From Nigrospora sphaerica (Eukaryota > Ascomycota > Sordariomycetes > Amphisphaeriales > Apiosporaceae), in the NCBI GenBank assembly GCA_018287875.1, contig JAGVVL010000001.1:248001-312000 (forward strand): 64,000 bases of DNA, written 5' to 3'. Below the pieces are notes generated by a model. That model was not told where the DNA came from. It did not search any database and worked only from the letters and a program-made list of their open reading frames with translations. Below, one piece after another: positions 1 through 11,700 of this stretch (positions within the stretch are counted from its first letter, which is position 1; each line of letters opens with the position of its first letter). The position numbers and the translations under genes were made by a program.

Positions 1-1564
1 GGGGAAGGGAAAGCAGAGGGAAGAAGGTGAAGAACAGAGGGGAGGAAAGGCAGGGGAAGTAGGAGGGGAAGAAAATGGAAACTCACTGTCACAGTGCCAT
101 GCCACGTAGTCACCCGGCTCGACAGGCGGTACGTGGATCATGGTGCGGTCAAGGGCGAGATGCGGGTGCAGGTCGTCGTTGAGCTCCTGGCCGAAGCCAG
201 GCACGGCGCCGGGCAGGGCGCTGGTCATGTCGTCGCCGGCGGTGAAGAGCCAGTTGTCCTCGTGCAGGTAGGCGTCGCGGGAGGAGACCTCGGCGCGGGT
301 GCGGCGTGGTCGGAAGAAGGGCCGCAGCAGCATGTAGGCCGTGGCAAGGGGAAGCAGGGGGTTCACGAGCAGGGTGCCCTCGCGCGGGCGGGCGGTCGAG
401 AGGGCGAGCCAGCCCTGCCACAGGCGCAGCATGGAGCAGGCGCCGAGGCCGCCGTAGTTGTCGGTCGAGGCGGCGACGCGCGCGCCCGCGTCCCAGGGGT
501 CGTACCCGGCGCCGCCCTCGGCATCCCACTCACCGGCGAAGACGGGCCCGTATGCGCCCGCCCGCCCGCCGTACCCGTGCGTCTCCCACCGCTCGACGCT
601 GCCGCCGTCCATGTGCGGCCCCAGCGCGAACGCTGCGTCCCCCGGCCGCCGGATCCGCAGCCGGTCCGCGTACGCCAGCGGCTGCGACGTCGCCACCGCC
701 GCCTCATCGCTCCCCGCCCGCCACAGCCCCATCAGCGCCCGTTGCGTCTCGAGGAGCCGCGGGTGCGCCCGTGCTTTGAGCTGTGCCGACGTCCAGTATA
801 GCTCGTAGACCTGAGGGTCGTGCTGCGGGAAGGCTGGATAAAGGGGTGGAAGTCGTACCCATGTCTTAGTCAACTGGTTCCTTGGTCTTGCTTGTTCCCC
901 GCGGAATTGCTGCCACGTCCCTCTGTTTGTCGAGGGTAGACGCCAGCGGAGGGACAAAAAGGGGAAGGGGGTAGAAGGGGAAGAGGAAGGAGACGAAGGG
1001 CGTGAACATACCGCGGGTAGACGGGTTCCTCCGCACGTACTCCTCGATCTCGTCCTTGTAGCCGCGGGCCTCCGCGGCGGGAATGGCGCCCTTGACGACG
1101 ACGACGCCGCGGCGGCGCACTTCGTCAGCGTGCGGGCCGGCCCCGTCGGCGAGCGCGCCCGCGCGCACGTCTTCCCAGGTCAGCTGGGGCACGATGGCGG
1201 GGCCGGCGCGGGCCACGGTCTCGTTCTCGACCGCGAGACACGCCAGCAGCCGCCGCCAGCTCGCGACCACGGCCGTCTCGCGGCCGGCCACTAGCTCCTG
1301 CTTCAGCGCCCGGAATCGCTCCGGCAGCGGCCCGCATGCCGCCCGCGACAACGACGCGAACGAGTCCGAGATGTCGCCCTCCCTCTTCCCGGGGACCGCG
1401 CCCCCCGTCATTGCCGAGGCCGCCGTCGGCGGCGGCGGCGGTGATGGTGATGACGACTGTGACACTGATGAGGCTGACGTGGTCGAGGTCGCTAAGCAGC
1501 GCCGCCGCGCCGCCGCTGAAGCCACCCCCCTGCGGCCTGGTAATCTTCTCGCTATAGAGAGCAT
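1..1564 (-). CDS. DUF1479-family protein, probable mitochondrial, 3' end outside window
   Basis: The coding exons are 1564-1012 and 833-87. Intron 1 (1011-834, donor GTATGT, acceptor CCAG) joins NPSTR to AFPQHDPQVYELYW. A second donor (GTGAGT) lies at 86-81, and that intron runs off the left edge. About 433 codons are visible. The product matches the DUF1479 (bacterial YbiU-like) family: a conserved RRGVVVVKGAIP block, the DPQVYELYW block and an HMDGGSVERW segment. The HxD in the last could be the iron ligand of a Fe(II)/2-oxoglutarate oxygenase-type cupin, which is inference. I start at ATG 1564 (MLSIARRLPGRR), because it opens an Arg/Ser/Ala-rich presequence that looks mitochondrial. An in-frame ATG at 1636 is possible. 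The biochemical role of the fungal members is not established. Confidence 0.8.
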
Positions 1565-2521
1565 GGTGGAGGGTTGGGGATGTGAGTGCACTGCTGCGTG
1601 GGTGTGTGCGAATGACGGACTTCTATACCGATTCACGAATGCCTCTCACTCTCGATCGCTCTCGGTAGCTTTTATAACTCAAAGAGCTGTGTATAAGTGT
1701 ATCCAAGGGGAAGAATCAGGAACACTCTCGTCTGCGATGGGAAGGATATGCAGTTGTAGTTCGGCAGTTCTTGTCCAGCTCCAGAAGAGCCGACGGGCTG
1801 TGAGGCGGACTCTGGGACCGCCCTCATATTATACTCTGCGCTATGCGAAGCGCGATCAGACGTCATGGGCATCAACGTATACGAGACCATGGTGTGGCAT
1901 ACCAACCGCCGACGGAAACACTGCAAAGAGTACCTCCGCCCGGTCCGCGGGTGGCCTCGGTGCCTCATGCCGGGGCACATGTGAGAGCGTTCCAGATGTA
2001 CTGCCCCGTAGCACCGGGCGCCTCGCAGCCACAAAGCGGGGGAGGGACATGGAGGCGAGCTCGGCGACGAGGGGAAGGGGATGGTGGTGACGGAACGTTG
2101 GGGAAAAAGTGTTGCCCAGCCTGGGAACGGTGCACCTCGCTTCTGCTGGTGTTGTGATGGTGTGATGGGCCGTCAGCACGGCGTTTCCTCTTTGGGCTAC
2201 TCCGCCCTCCGCCTCCGCCATATTGACGAATGGATCCCCCTTCCCCAGACAAGGCGGAGCCCTCCCCGGCGCAAGAATGGGAGAGAATTTGACGACGATA
2301 CGGGTCAAGGCGGGACCGTCAACGGCCCAGGTTGCCCAACTGCTGCTGTCACTGTTCGTTGCTGGGGCCCAACCCGCTCGGTTGCCCGCACCCCTGACGA
2401 GCGAGAGTGAGCAGTGTACTCCGTATGCGTGGGTGAGTACGTGCCTGTCCGTCAACGACACACATAATCACCGGCCGGATAAGTTAAACCCTCATTTTTT
2501 CCGACGAGCATCCATCCCCCC
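1565..2521. other. intergenic region between divergent genes
   Basis: This is the shared upstream region of the leftward DUF1479 gene and the rightward C6 regulator. ORFs here are short, overlap on both strands and show no recognisable family. I see no RNA gene or repeat. Confidence 0.5.
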
Positions 2522-4847
2522 ATGTTGGACAGCCGCCCCACGTCGGTAGCGTCGGCGAACGACAAGCAGACCCTCTTGCCCTCGCCGTCGCACAAGATGG
2601 TCAAATTCATCGGCTCCGACTCGGCCGGCCTGCCTCTGAAGCGGAAGCAGGTCTCCCAGGCGTGTATGTCGTGTCGAAGGAGGAAGGCAAGGATTCGCCC
2701 AACCAAATATTCCGGCCCTCCCCCAACCCAAATCGTTGGAACGGTGATGGATGGGGGTGGGTGAACTAGGAGGACCCCCTTTTGCCCGGCTGACCGTTGC
2801 CATTTTCCGACAGAAACGATGCACCCACCAGGACGACGACCCGGACACCGACGGTGTCGCCGTCCCGGCGACCTGCGGCGATGGAGGTCCCAATATAGCA
2901 TCTCCGATGCGCCGCCGCCCCATCAGCCCGTCGGGCCCGGGCGGCGTGGTGCCCCCGACCCCGCAACAGCGGCGGCCGCTATCCCAAGTGCCCACGCCGC
3001 CGATGAGCAGTGGCGGCCACGACGGCGCCACCGGCAGCAGCAGCAACAGCAGCCAGCCGCCCGAGAAAGTGCCGTCGCGCTTCGTCGGCGACTTGAGCCC
3101 CGAGCAGTTCCTAATCGAGGCGACCAGCCCGCACTCGAGCCGCGACCTGTCGGTGCGCGGCGGCGTCGGTGTGTGGCAGGGGAAGCGCAGTGCCGCTGCT
3201 GTGGCCGCCGCCAACCCTGCCGGCGGTAGCGATGGTGGTGATGGCGGCGGTGGTGCGAGGGGTGGTGGACACGAAGGCCCCCGCGAAGCGTTGGCGCAGG
3301 AGTGCGACAACGACGCCGGCCTGCGCCGCCGGCTTGGCAACGGCCCCAGCGGCCTGCTGCGCAACCTTCTCGTGGCGCACGTGCGGACGCACTGCCTGGC
3401 GTGCGTGCCGCCGGCGAACGAGTGGGCGGCCCTGCGTGCCCTGTATCTGCAAAAGGTCGACCCGCTGTTCCCGGCGCTGAGCCGGCAGGTGGCGATGACG
3501 ACGACTGCCGGCGTCTCCTCCTCTCCGTCGGTGGCCGACGTCGTGGTGCGGCAGGTGGTCAGCCTCGCGGCGGCGGCGGACCCGGAGGCGACGGGCAACC
3601 TCCGGCTCGCGCCGGGAGGCCCCGTACTCGACCGCGACGAGTTCCGGGCGCACCTAGCGGCGGCCATCACGGCGACCCTAGACGCGGGCATGCTGGCGGA
3701 CCGGCTGCTGGCCGTCCGCGTCCTCCTCGTGCTTTCCTTATTCGTCCAGCCGACGGCCCCCGAGGATGCCGACCTGCCGTCGGGCCTCTTCGCGCGTGCC
3801 TCCCACCAGTTCCAGACGCTGGGCTACCACATCGGCGCCGTGCACACCACCGCATCGCATCCCCACCACCACCACCACAACAAATTGGCCCCCGCGTCTC
3901 CCGCTGATGACGACTACGGCGAAATTCGCACCCTCTTCTGCTGCGCGTGGGCCCTTGACAAGCTGACGGCCGCCTTCTACGGGCGGGCTGAGGTGTTGCA
4001 TGAGCGCGACGTTGGCTGGGACGTCGACGCCTGCATCACCGCCCAGGCACCTCCCTTCCGCTTCTTCCTCGGTGTCGTGCGCCTGCTCGAGGACGTCATC
4101 GGCCTGTATCGTCCCAGCAAGAAACTCGAGGACCACGACCCGGCCCCCCGCTACATCGACCTGCCCATCTCGGAGCAGATGATGCTCGCCGCCGGCGCCA
4201 CCGAGGTCGCAAGCCCGTTGCTGGGTGAGTTCGTAGTTCCCATCACGCTCTTTCTTGCCTTATTCTCTCATCACTGCCAGAAGAATGGGTGTCTTCCTGA
4301 GTTCTCCTCGGCGCATATAGTGATGACTCTCGCGCTGACAAAAAGCCCAGCGACCGTCGAGGTGTTTTATCACGCCGTCGCCATCCTGTCCTCCCGGCCA
4401 GCGTCTACGTCGACCACCTCCTCGACACCCCCCGACGCTCAGCCGCCACCAACAAGCAGCACCGCCGCCGCCGCCACCGCCTCCTCCAACCTCTTCCCAG
4501 CTCGCGCGACCAACAGCCGGCGCTCACACGCGGCGGACCGGATCCTCGACATTCTGACGAGCGAGTTCCCGCTCGGCGGGGGCGGCGGCGACGACGTGCC
4601 ATCGCCGCAGTTGTCGTATCTGCCGATCCTGCCGTTTGCAGTATCGCTGGCGCTCGGCGTCGCGTATCGCAAGATGCGTTACAGCGCCGTGCCCATGTTC
4701 CGGGCACGCGGGCGACGCGCCTTCGCCGCGCACACGGCCTTGCTACAGCGGCTCGGCACCAGCTTCTGGATGGCCCGCTCCATGGGCGCCATGGCCGATC
4801 AGGTCCGCCGCGAGATGGATAAGGCCCTCGTTGCCGCCCTGTCGTCT

Positions 4848-4895
<48 letters not shown>

Positions 4896-5339
4896 CAACA
4901 ACAACAGGAGCCCCAGGGCCCCTCGATCCCCTTGGCGCGGGGAAAGGCGCTGGACAACGGGGTCAGGTTGTCACCGGTGGGGCCTGAGTGCACCTCTACT
5001 GCCATTCCATCCCCGCGGAGCGGAGTCAATGGCGTATTTGCAGAACCTACGGGGGTCCAGAGGGAAGCCGCCGTCACCACGCCGATGATGGCCCTGCCAG
5101 CCGTGGGGACGACGGCAACGCCAACGGCAGCTTTCTCAGCCTTGCCGCCCGACCTCCTCGCCCCGTGGCCCCAGCCCACCGTCGCCGGGGCGGCCGCCGT
5201 GGCGGCCATGGACGTGTTTGACCACTTCGACCCTGCCTTTGATCTGGACGCCGTGGACGCGGCCATCGAGGGTTCACTGGACATTGGCGCATCGAGCAAC
5301 TGGTTCGACTGGCAGCAGGAATGGGGCTTTCCGCAGTGA
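2522..5339 (+). CDS. Zn2Cys6-type fungal transcription factor with poly-Gln tract
   Basis: The exons are 2522-2686, 2814-4224 and 4351-5339, giving 854 aa. The N-terminus holds QACMSCRRRK (C48, C51) followed across the first intron by KRC (C58), which is the start of a C6 binuclear cluster with its basic residues. Only one further Cys (C76) follows, so the second half of the cluster is not recognisable. The middle region, starting RFVGDLSPEQF, resembles the fungal-specific transcription factor domain. It has the usual helical blocks (ACAWALDKLTAAFYGRAEV and the MRYSAVPMFRARGRRAF region). Twenty consecutive Gln are encoded at 4848-4907, and the C-terminus is acidic and aromatic (DVFDHFDPAFDLDAVDAAIE), a plausible activation domain. 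Intron 1 is GC-AG. Intron 2 (126 nt) has no stop and is a multiple of three. M26 (2597) is an alternative start. The target genes are unknown. Confidence 0.85.
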
Positions 5340-5851
5340 TGGCAAGGGATTTCCTTGTAAAAGCGAGCCTACGGGAATAAGACGGTTTACATAACGTCGA
5401 GAAGGGATAGGAAAATCGGAAGGGAAGAAGATCAAAGGGAGGCGCGCCACTGGAAGGAAGGTTGGGTGGGCGCCTGCCTGACCCCAAACCCGTGGGATGC
5501 AGCAACGGGTGCTGAGAAAGACGGTCTTGATACGAGACAGCCCCGGCCTCCAGAGGAAAAACAACATAATGCGGAAGGAAAAAAAAAGAACGTGATAACA
5601 CGCAGAAACCGAGCGAATGCCCTACAAGCACCTACCCACTCACACAGATACAGACACTCGAGGTTACCCGTGACCATGCTCAGTCGGGTGTGTGGCGATA
5701 TCTGTTCATAGGTACCGATCAACAGATGGGCACATACTTGCTTCTCTATTTGACCCAACATCCGGGCCGTTACTCCGTTTGCACGAACGGCATCCCGTCC
5801 AGAGACTGCCGGCGCCCTATACTCCGGATCAAGCTGTCTTCCCTTCAACAA
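5340..5851. other. intergenic, 3' of C6 regulator
   Basis: This is the spacer between the regulator stop codon and the tRNA. No coding signal is seen in it; it probably contains the 3' UTR. Confidence 0.5.
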
Positions 5852-5948
5852 TCCGATGTCGTCTAGTGGTTTAGGATACCGGATTTTCATAGTAGCTATT
5901 TATCTACCTAAATCTCCGGGGACCGGGGTTCAAACCCCCGCATCGGAG
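5852..5948 (+). tRNA. tRNA-Glu (UUC) with a 24-nt intron
   Basis: The acceptor stem TCCGATG (5852-5858) pairs with CATCGGA (5941-5947), with G as discriminator base. The D-arm contains GTGGTTTAGG. The anticodon stem CCGGA pairs with TCCGG, and the loop reads TT-TTC-A, so the anticodon is UUC. The T arm is CGGGG-TTCAAAC-CCCCG. A 24-nt intron at 5890-5913 sits at the canonical position, one base 3' of the anticodon. The identity is consistent with the standard tRNA-Glu core. Confidence 0.95.
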
Positions 5949-5955
5949 TACCTTC

Positions 5956-5961
5956 TTTTTT
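5956..5961 (+). terminator. RNA polymerase III T-run terminator
   Basis: Six T residues lie 8 bases after the mature tRNA-Glu end. A second T6 run lies a few bases further on and could act as a backup terminator. Confidence 0.8.
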
Positions 5962-6849
5962 GCCCTTCTTTTTTGTTCTCCAGTTCTCTGCTAACATAAA
6001 CCCTCCTCTTCTTCGGTGAACTCGTACCTCGCTCTCCTCGACTTCCTTTCAATCTTTGTCCCTCTTAGACTGAGGGAGACCCCGTGACCGGACGGGAAAA
6101 AGGACTTGCAGAGCTGTGTGTACATGTTATAGATACCTCGTGTGGGACACTTGGGTGCTTAGGCCCCGAGATATCTGGCGTAACCAAGCTGCTTCTTGTT
6201 TCGGATGACTCATGTAGTAGAGAAGTTAGGATCTGACAGTAACAGGAGGCCTTAGGCTATAGACGGCTAGCATTGGAGTACATGGGGCTTGCCAACTTCC
6301 ATTTCAACGGTGACGCGGGGCAGGTAGGCATCGATGACAAGTCCCTGTTCCACACGCAACTCGAGGCGAACCACGATAAGTGGGAACGCTCTGTTACCCC
6401 AGCAACAGAGAGGATAGCAAGAAAGACCATTATCAGCTCACAGGATCACGGAACAATAAACTCGTCGATGGTACTCTCCACATGATAGGTATATGTATAC
6501 CTATGAATGCATACCTTAAGTAAAGTAGTTAGCTACAGCTACTTCTTTTGGGCATGGGTGACCCCCACCTTCCAATGTTCGTAAGTGGAAGTTCAGGTCG
6601 ATGCTCAAATACCGATCTAGCAAGGGCTGGGTGGGGCATGATGCACTCCACAGTAGCTACATTCCCGGTACGTACCACACCTGTCTATGAAATCGTCCCC
6701 TCCATATTTTCCGCATGCCAACAGACCCCGAAAAAAAGTTCGAGCGACCGACGAGGAGTCCGACAGACACACATTGTTGACGACGGAATCCGACCGACCG
6801 ACACGGCAAGAGCCCCCTCTCCCCCTACACACTTCACCCAAGCCTGCGG
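5962..6849. other. intergenic, moderately AT-rich
   Basis: This lies between the tRNA and the Mtf1-like gene. One small ORF (6273-6485) has no recognisable similarity or splice context, so I leave it uncalled. The last 150 bases form a plausible 5' leader. Confidence 0.5.
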
Positions 6850-8799
6850 ATGCTTTCCACGCGCGCCGCGTCTTTGCGCGCGCTCGCGACCAGCCGCGCC
6901 AGGCATCGCTTCCTCTCAACCAGCTGCCCACGATGCGCCGCCGCCGCCGTGCCCGGTACGGCCGCCTTCCAGCCCAAAACGCCGCTCGCCAAGAAGCTGG
7001 CCGAGACAGGTGTCTGGAAGAGTAGCGCCCGCGCCAGGCGGAAGGATGTCGGAATGCCCAAGAAGACCAAGGCCGACGAGGAGCCTGAGCCGGCCGATGC
7101 GAAGCCGAAGAGAGCAAGAAGGAAACCCGTCGCCGGCACGACGCCGCCGGAAGAGGAGCCCGTCGTCGTGCCCTCGAGACCACCCATCAAGGGCGACAAG
7201 ACGCGCGTCAACGTCGTGAGCGAGCCGTTATGCGACGACATCGTCTCCTACATTGGCAAATCGCTCGAACGCCACCGCGGGTGCGATATCCTCGACATCT
7301 CGCCCGGCGCCGGGCTTTGGAGCCGAAAACTCAACGACTTTCTGCAGCCACGCACGCACATTCTTATGGAGCCCGAGGCCGAACTGTACAAACCCTTCCT
7401 CAAGGAGCTGCTGGACCGCCCCGGCACGCGCCTGGTGCCCGAGTCGGGCATCATGTGGAGCAGCCTCGCCTCCGTCCTCACGCCCGAGTATCTCCCCCAC
7501 CAGAAGCCCGCCGACCAGACCTACCAGAACGACACCCTCCTGGTTACGGCCAACCTAACCTTTCATCCCCGCAAGCGCTACCTGGGCTTTGATTCGGTGG
7601 CCCAGCTGGTCCTGCACCAGTTCATCGAGGCCATCCGGACCGGCAAGTTCTTCCAGCAGTACGGCCAGGTGCGCATGCTCATCTGGTGCCGCCGGGACGA
7701 CAAGCCGGGACTCCTGCCGCGCATCATGCAGCGGCGCCGGCGCACTGCCATCGACGCCGAGCTCAACTGCCGACAGATCAACGAGGTCATCGGTGACATG
7801 CAGCCCGAGAATCTCTGGTATACCCGCGACCTCAACCTGGACGCGGCCAGCGCCGTGGCCACGGCGAAACGCATGCTGAAAGCCGGCCTCAAGATGCCCA
7901 AGGGTCGCATGCCCGAAGAACACAAGGAGGCTCTGACCCAAATTGCCAACGGGACCGAAGTCCCCATGGGCAGCGTACCGCCCACGTTCACTCGCACCTA
8001 CCACAAAGGCCTCGAAGGACTCCGAAAGTCGGAAGAGGACCAGGAGGAAGAATTGGACGGCGAAGAGGGCGACAGGGCGGTGAAGATCAAGAAACTCGAA
8101 TGGCGGGTCAAGGCGGACCAGCGAAAACACCGCGAACAGTGGGAGCTCGAGCAAGAGCTCCAGAGCATCAACCGGCTCCACAAGGAGGGCAAGGCCAGCG
8201 ACGAGGAGATCCGGGCGCGCGAAGAGGCGTGGGAGGCGCGGCTGCAGCAACTGTCGGCCACGGCCTACATGGAGTTCGTGTCGTACCGTGACAACCTGCA
8301 CTACTGCCGGCAGGAGCCGGCCATCATGCTCTGGGACCGGCGCGAGTACGAGCCGCTGACGTACGCGCCGGCTGAGTTCTTCCCGCACGCCGAGTGCACG
8401 CTGCTCGACATCCAGCCGCGCGCTGTGCACCCGCTGGTGCGGCAGTTTGGCCCGCGCGGGGACCGCGCGGGCGAGTCCTTCGAGGTGCTCGTCAAGACGC
8501 TCATCTCGGCCGGCGCTCGCCCGCTCGAACGGCAGCTTGACTCTATCTGGCCCGGTGCCGCCGACTACATTATGCCGCGCTGGACCAGCCTCTACGATCC
8601 GGACCAGGGTGGCGTGCCCACGCGCACCCGCAGCGCCCGCATGGTCGCCCGCACACTCAACCGCCGCCAGTGGGAGGAGCTGCTTGAGCTCTGGATGGCC
8701 TGGCCCCTCCGCCCCAGCTTCGGCGAGCTCCTCACCCGCTCCTCCGACGACAGCGCCAGCGAGTTCGGGGCCGAGGGCCCATCCAACGACGATTCGTAG
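6850..8799 (+). CDS. mtf1: mitochondrial transcription factor Mtf1-like protein (rRNA dimethylase fold)
   Basis: This is a single exon of 649 aa. An Arg/Ser-rich presequence (MLSTRAASLRALATSRARHR) indicates mitochondrial import. The SAM-binding motif I is recognisable at about residue 146 (DILDISPGAGLWSRKL), followed by the acidic motif II (ILMEPEAE). The dimethylase catalytic NLPY-type motif is replaced by ANLTFHP near residue 234, as expected for the Mtf1/TFB lineage. That lineage uses the methyltransferase fold to help mitochondrial RNA polymerase open promoters. At 649 aa it is much longer than yeast Mtf1 (about 340 aa). The extra length is a charged linker (residues 65-115) and a charged, probably coiled-coil stretch around residues 390-470. 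Retained methyltransferase activity cannot be excluded from the sequence. Confidence 0.85.
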   Translation: MLSTRAASLRALATSRARHRFLSTSCPRCAAAAVPGTAAFQPKTPLAKKLAETGVWKSSARARRKDVGMPKKTKADEEPEPADAKPKRARRKPVAGTTPPEEEPVVVPSRPPIKGDKTRVNVVSEPLCDDIVSYIGKSLERHRGCDILDISPGAGLWSRKLNDFLQPRTHILMEPEAELYKPFLKELLDRPGTRLVPESGIMWSSLASVLTPEYLPHQKPADQTYQNDTLLVTANLTFHPRKRYLGFDSVAQLVLHQFIEAIRTGKFFQQYGQVRMLIWCRRDDKPGLLPRIMQRRRRTAIDAELNCRQINEVIGDMQPENLWYTRDLNLDAASAVATAKRMLKAGLKMPKGRMPEEHKEALTQIANGTEVPMGSVPPTFTRTYHKGLEGLRKSEEDQEEELDGEEGDRAVKIKKLEWRVKADQRKHREQWELEQELQSINRLHKEGKASDEEIRAREEAWEARLQQLSATAYMEFVSYRDNLHYCRQEPAIMLWDRREYEPLTYAPAEFFPHAECTLLDIQPRAVHPLVRQFGPRGDRAGESFEVLVKTLISAGARPLERQLDSIWPGAADYIMPRWTSLYDPDQGGVPTRTRSARMVARTLNRRQWEELLELWMAWPLRPSFGELLTRSSDDSASEFGAEGPSNDDS

Positions 8800-11700
8800 G
8801 TTCCACACGGCTTCTCCAGCCGGCCGAGAAATGTACAATCCCCCGCCCCCGCCCCCGCTGTGCTCGCCCTCTTCTTGCAGAGCGGCCCTCGAGTGACCTT
8901 GTACGTGATGCACAACATGTGGGCCCTTATTCGTGAGTGATGTTCCTGGGCCCCCGGCAGGATGAGTCGACGTGGCCGTCTACGGGGCTGAAAAGCGAGA
9001 AGCAAACATTTTGAGTTTCTAATTCCGCCGGCCATCTACGCTGGTCTGCGCCCGCTGCCTTCGCTACCCAAGGGCGAAATGTGACGGCTGGCATGGGCAA
9101 ACAATGCGGCCCAGGCCCGTCTATCTGCCCACCATGCCATGGACGCACCCAGCGCTGCGGGTGGATGCGCAGCCAAGCCCACCCCCCCCTCCCCCAAAAG
9201 CGTCGTATCGTGGATGGGACTGCCGGCACCGATCTGCAGCGGGCACACGCACGCGCGACAGGGCAGGGGATAGGGGCGTGGCGGTCTGTCACACGGTCTA
9301 ACCGGCCGGTACATATACTCACTCTATTTGCAAACCGATCCGGGAGTGCATCCGTCCGCGTCTGGGGAGGGGAGAATCTTTGTTACGTCATCAAACGAGC
9401 AAGCGCCAGCGCACAAGAGGATATTTATCTTCCTTTTTGGGCCTGCGACTTCCCGCATTCCCACACCAGGTCGCAGTAAACCTTTGGCGGTTGTTCCTTG
9501 TTTTTGGCAGAGGATAGCCAACCATCATGTGCAATCTACAGCCTATATATGGAACGTGTACATAATTGAACCTATAAGTATTGTTCCTGACCGGGGTAAA
9601 AATGCGGGGACGCGCATGATTTGATGACGAGGCCGCTCCACAACAGTTCGGGGTAATTGAGAAGGGAAACCTCGGTGCGGAATTCGGCCGAAAAATGGAA
9701 TACACAAACGTACCAGGCGGACCGGAAAGAGCGGTTTCGCGCATCCGAACACTTCGTATAATCAGGGCGACACGCACAGGGGCGTGGTAGAATGAAAAGC
9801 GGCATCAAGGAAGGGGGGGTTTGGGCCGGGCCGGCGATTGCGTGTCACAGATTGACGAGAGAGAACACTGACTGCGTGGCTGTGCTGGCGTGTTGCCGCC
9901 CCCCTGAAGCTCCCGGTATTACAGTACACGTTCGGGACGGGCGGGAAGCGAAGGGGGCATAAAAGCAGAAAAAAGGCATCGGATTCGTCTCGGGTTTCAG
10001 GCGACGACAGAGGAGATGGGGGCCCGGGAGGGAAGACGCAGCTCTGGTTAAGAGAAAGCCTGACACGCTTGATCGGCATCCGGGCGGCTACGTGTAAAGT
10101 TAACTCCCAAGAGGCGGGGGAGGGGAGAAACTGGAAGTCTTGTCGACTGTATTTGTATGAGGGTATGCTCGCTGGAAATGGATGCTTCTGCCTGCCTTTT
10201 CGCTGCCCAAAGAAGCAACGCCGCTTTCGAAGCCTGTTCTTGGGGGCATCAATGAATGTCCGAAGTCGCGTGCCGGCTTCTGCCACCGAAGAAGAAGAGT
10301 CTGGTCCAACAGCCGTAGGTTTGCTGCAGTGGCCTAGTACCACGCACATGTATACCAATACAGGCGTTGTACGCATGGGAACTGGGATGAAGGAACGAAG
10401 GGAAACCGTCTCATAAAACACTTCTTTGATTTCCTGCCGGCTATCGATGGCGCTACGATCACAGGACGATGCTACCGCAGCGGAAGGAAGTTGGGGTGCG
10501 TGTGCGTGGGTGGGGCTAATGGTGGATGCCCAGGCTGGCACTCACTTGCAGATCCTGGAAAGCCAAGATGCACGTTCCTGAGATGGGCTTGTTAGCAGAC
10601 AGCAAGTAAAACGCTGCCAACGCCGAAAAAAGCCAGTCAGTAAAACACATCGGCCTGTGAAAGCTTGTACAGACCCTATGAGACTACGAGGGGCAACGAC
10701 GTGAATTCCTTGCCCGTCAGGTGAATCTATTCAGTGCACGCAGGAGAACCGAGCACACCGCCCAAGTCCAACGAGACGGGGATTTTTAATCGAGGCCTGC
10801 TAGCAGCGTGTCCCATGTCTCTGGATGCCAAGGTGGACAACTCTTGCAAAAGCCAGAAGCGGCCAGGAGCACCAACGGCCGGCCGCGCGGAACAGGTTTA
10901 CCTGGAAGGGTAACATGAAAGTGGATGCCCCTTACATGGCTTTCGGGGTTGCCCGGAGGAAACGGCCAGGCAAGGTAGCCTAGCAAGGCAGGACAGGACG
11001 GGACTGGCTTGGCCAGGGTCCCGGCAAAACCCCAGATATTGTTGGCGATGCTTCGGCATTCGGCGGAGTTGTTCGTTTCCTTCGGTGCCCAACCCGGCCG
11101 TCGGTCAGACGTTCAGCGGCCGTGCGGGCATGAAAACGGTTCGGGACGAACGAGAGCCGGTGGAGGCTTAGGCCTCATCGGTATAAGTACCTACCTACCT
11201 ACTACGCAATGCCTCGATACTCGATTGCGTCGATATACCGACGGCAGAAACAAGCGGGACCCCTCCCCACCGCAATCGATGACCTGCAAGGCTCCAGCGA
11301 CTGGGAACAGGCTGGCACGCTAATGGGCTACTGCACACAGCGCATGGGCGGCACGAAACCCTACCTATGTGCTGGAAACTCTGCCCATCCGTTGGCACAC
11401 CGGCAGCCGAACGAAAAGGATTTGCACGCGTTTCATGGGCATGGGCGACGATCCTGACCCCGGGTGCCGCTGCTTCGTGCAAGTGCAACGTCGTGTACTA
11501 ATAAACCCAACTGCCCACCTGGCAAGTGTTGAAGAAAACGGGGTATGTGAAAGATTGCGAATGGCAAGCGGCCATTTCTCTGAAGTCGTCGAGTGCTTGG
11601 CGGTGCTGATAGGAATGGGGCGGGTGGACTCGACATTGCGATAGGCGGCCCTAACCCCCCTCTCTGCCGAAGGAGGTGTTTTTGGGTCTCACCAAGCTGA

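Noticed and set aside
1083..2090. 335-codon plus ORF overlapping the DUF1479 exon
   Set aside because: It is the shadow of the minus-strand first exon; the minus frame reads through intron 1 into conserved DUF1479 sequence.
9762..10541. 259-codon minus ORF in the 4.6-kb gap
   Set aside because: It has no recognisable domain and no splice context, with codon use unlike its neighbours and competing ORFs on both strands.
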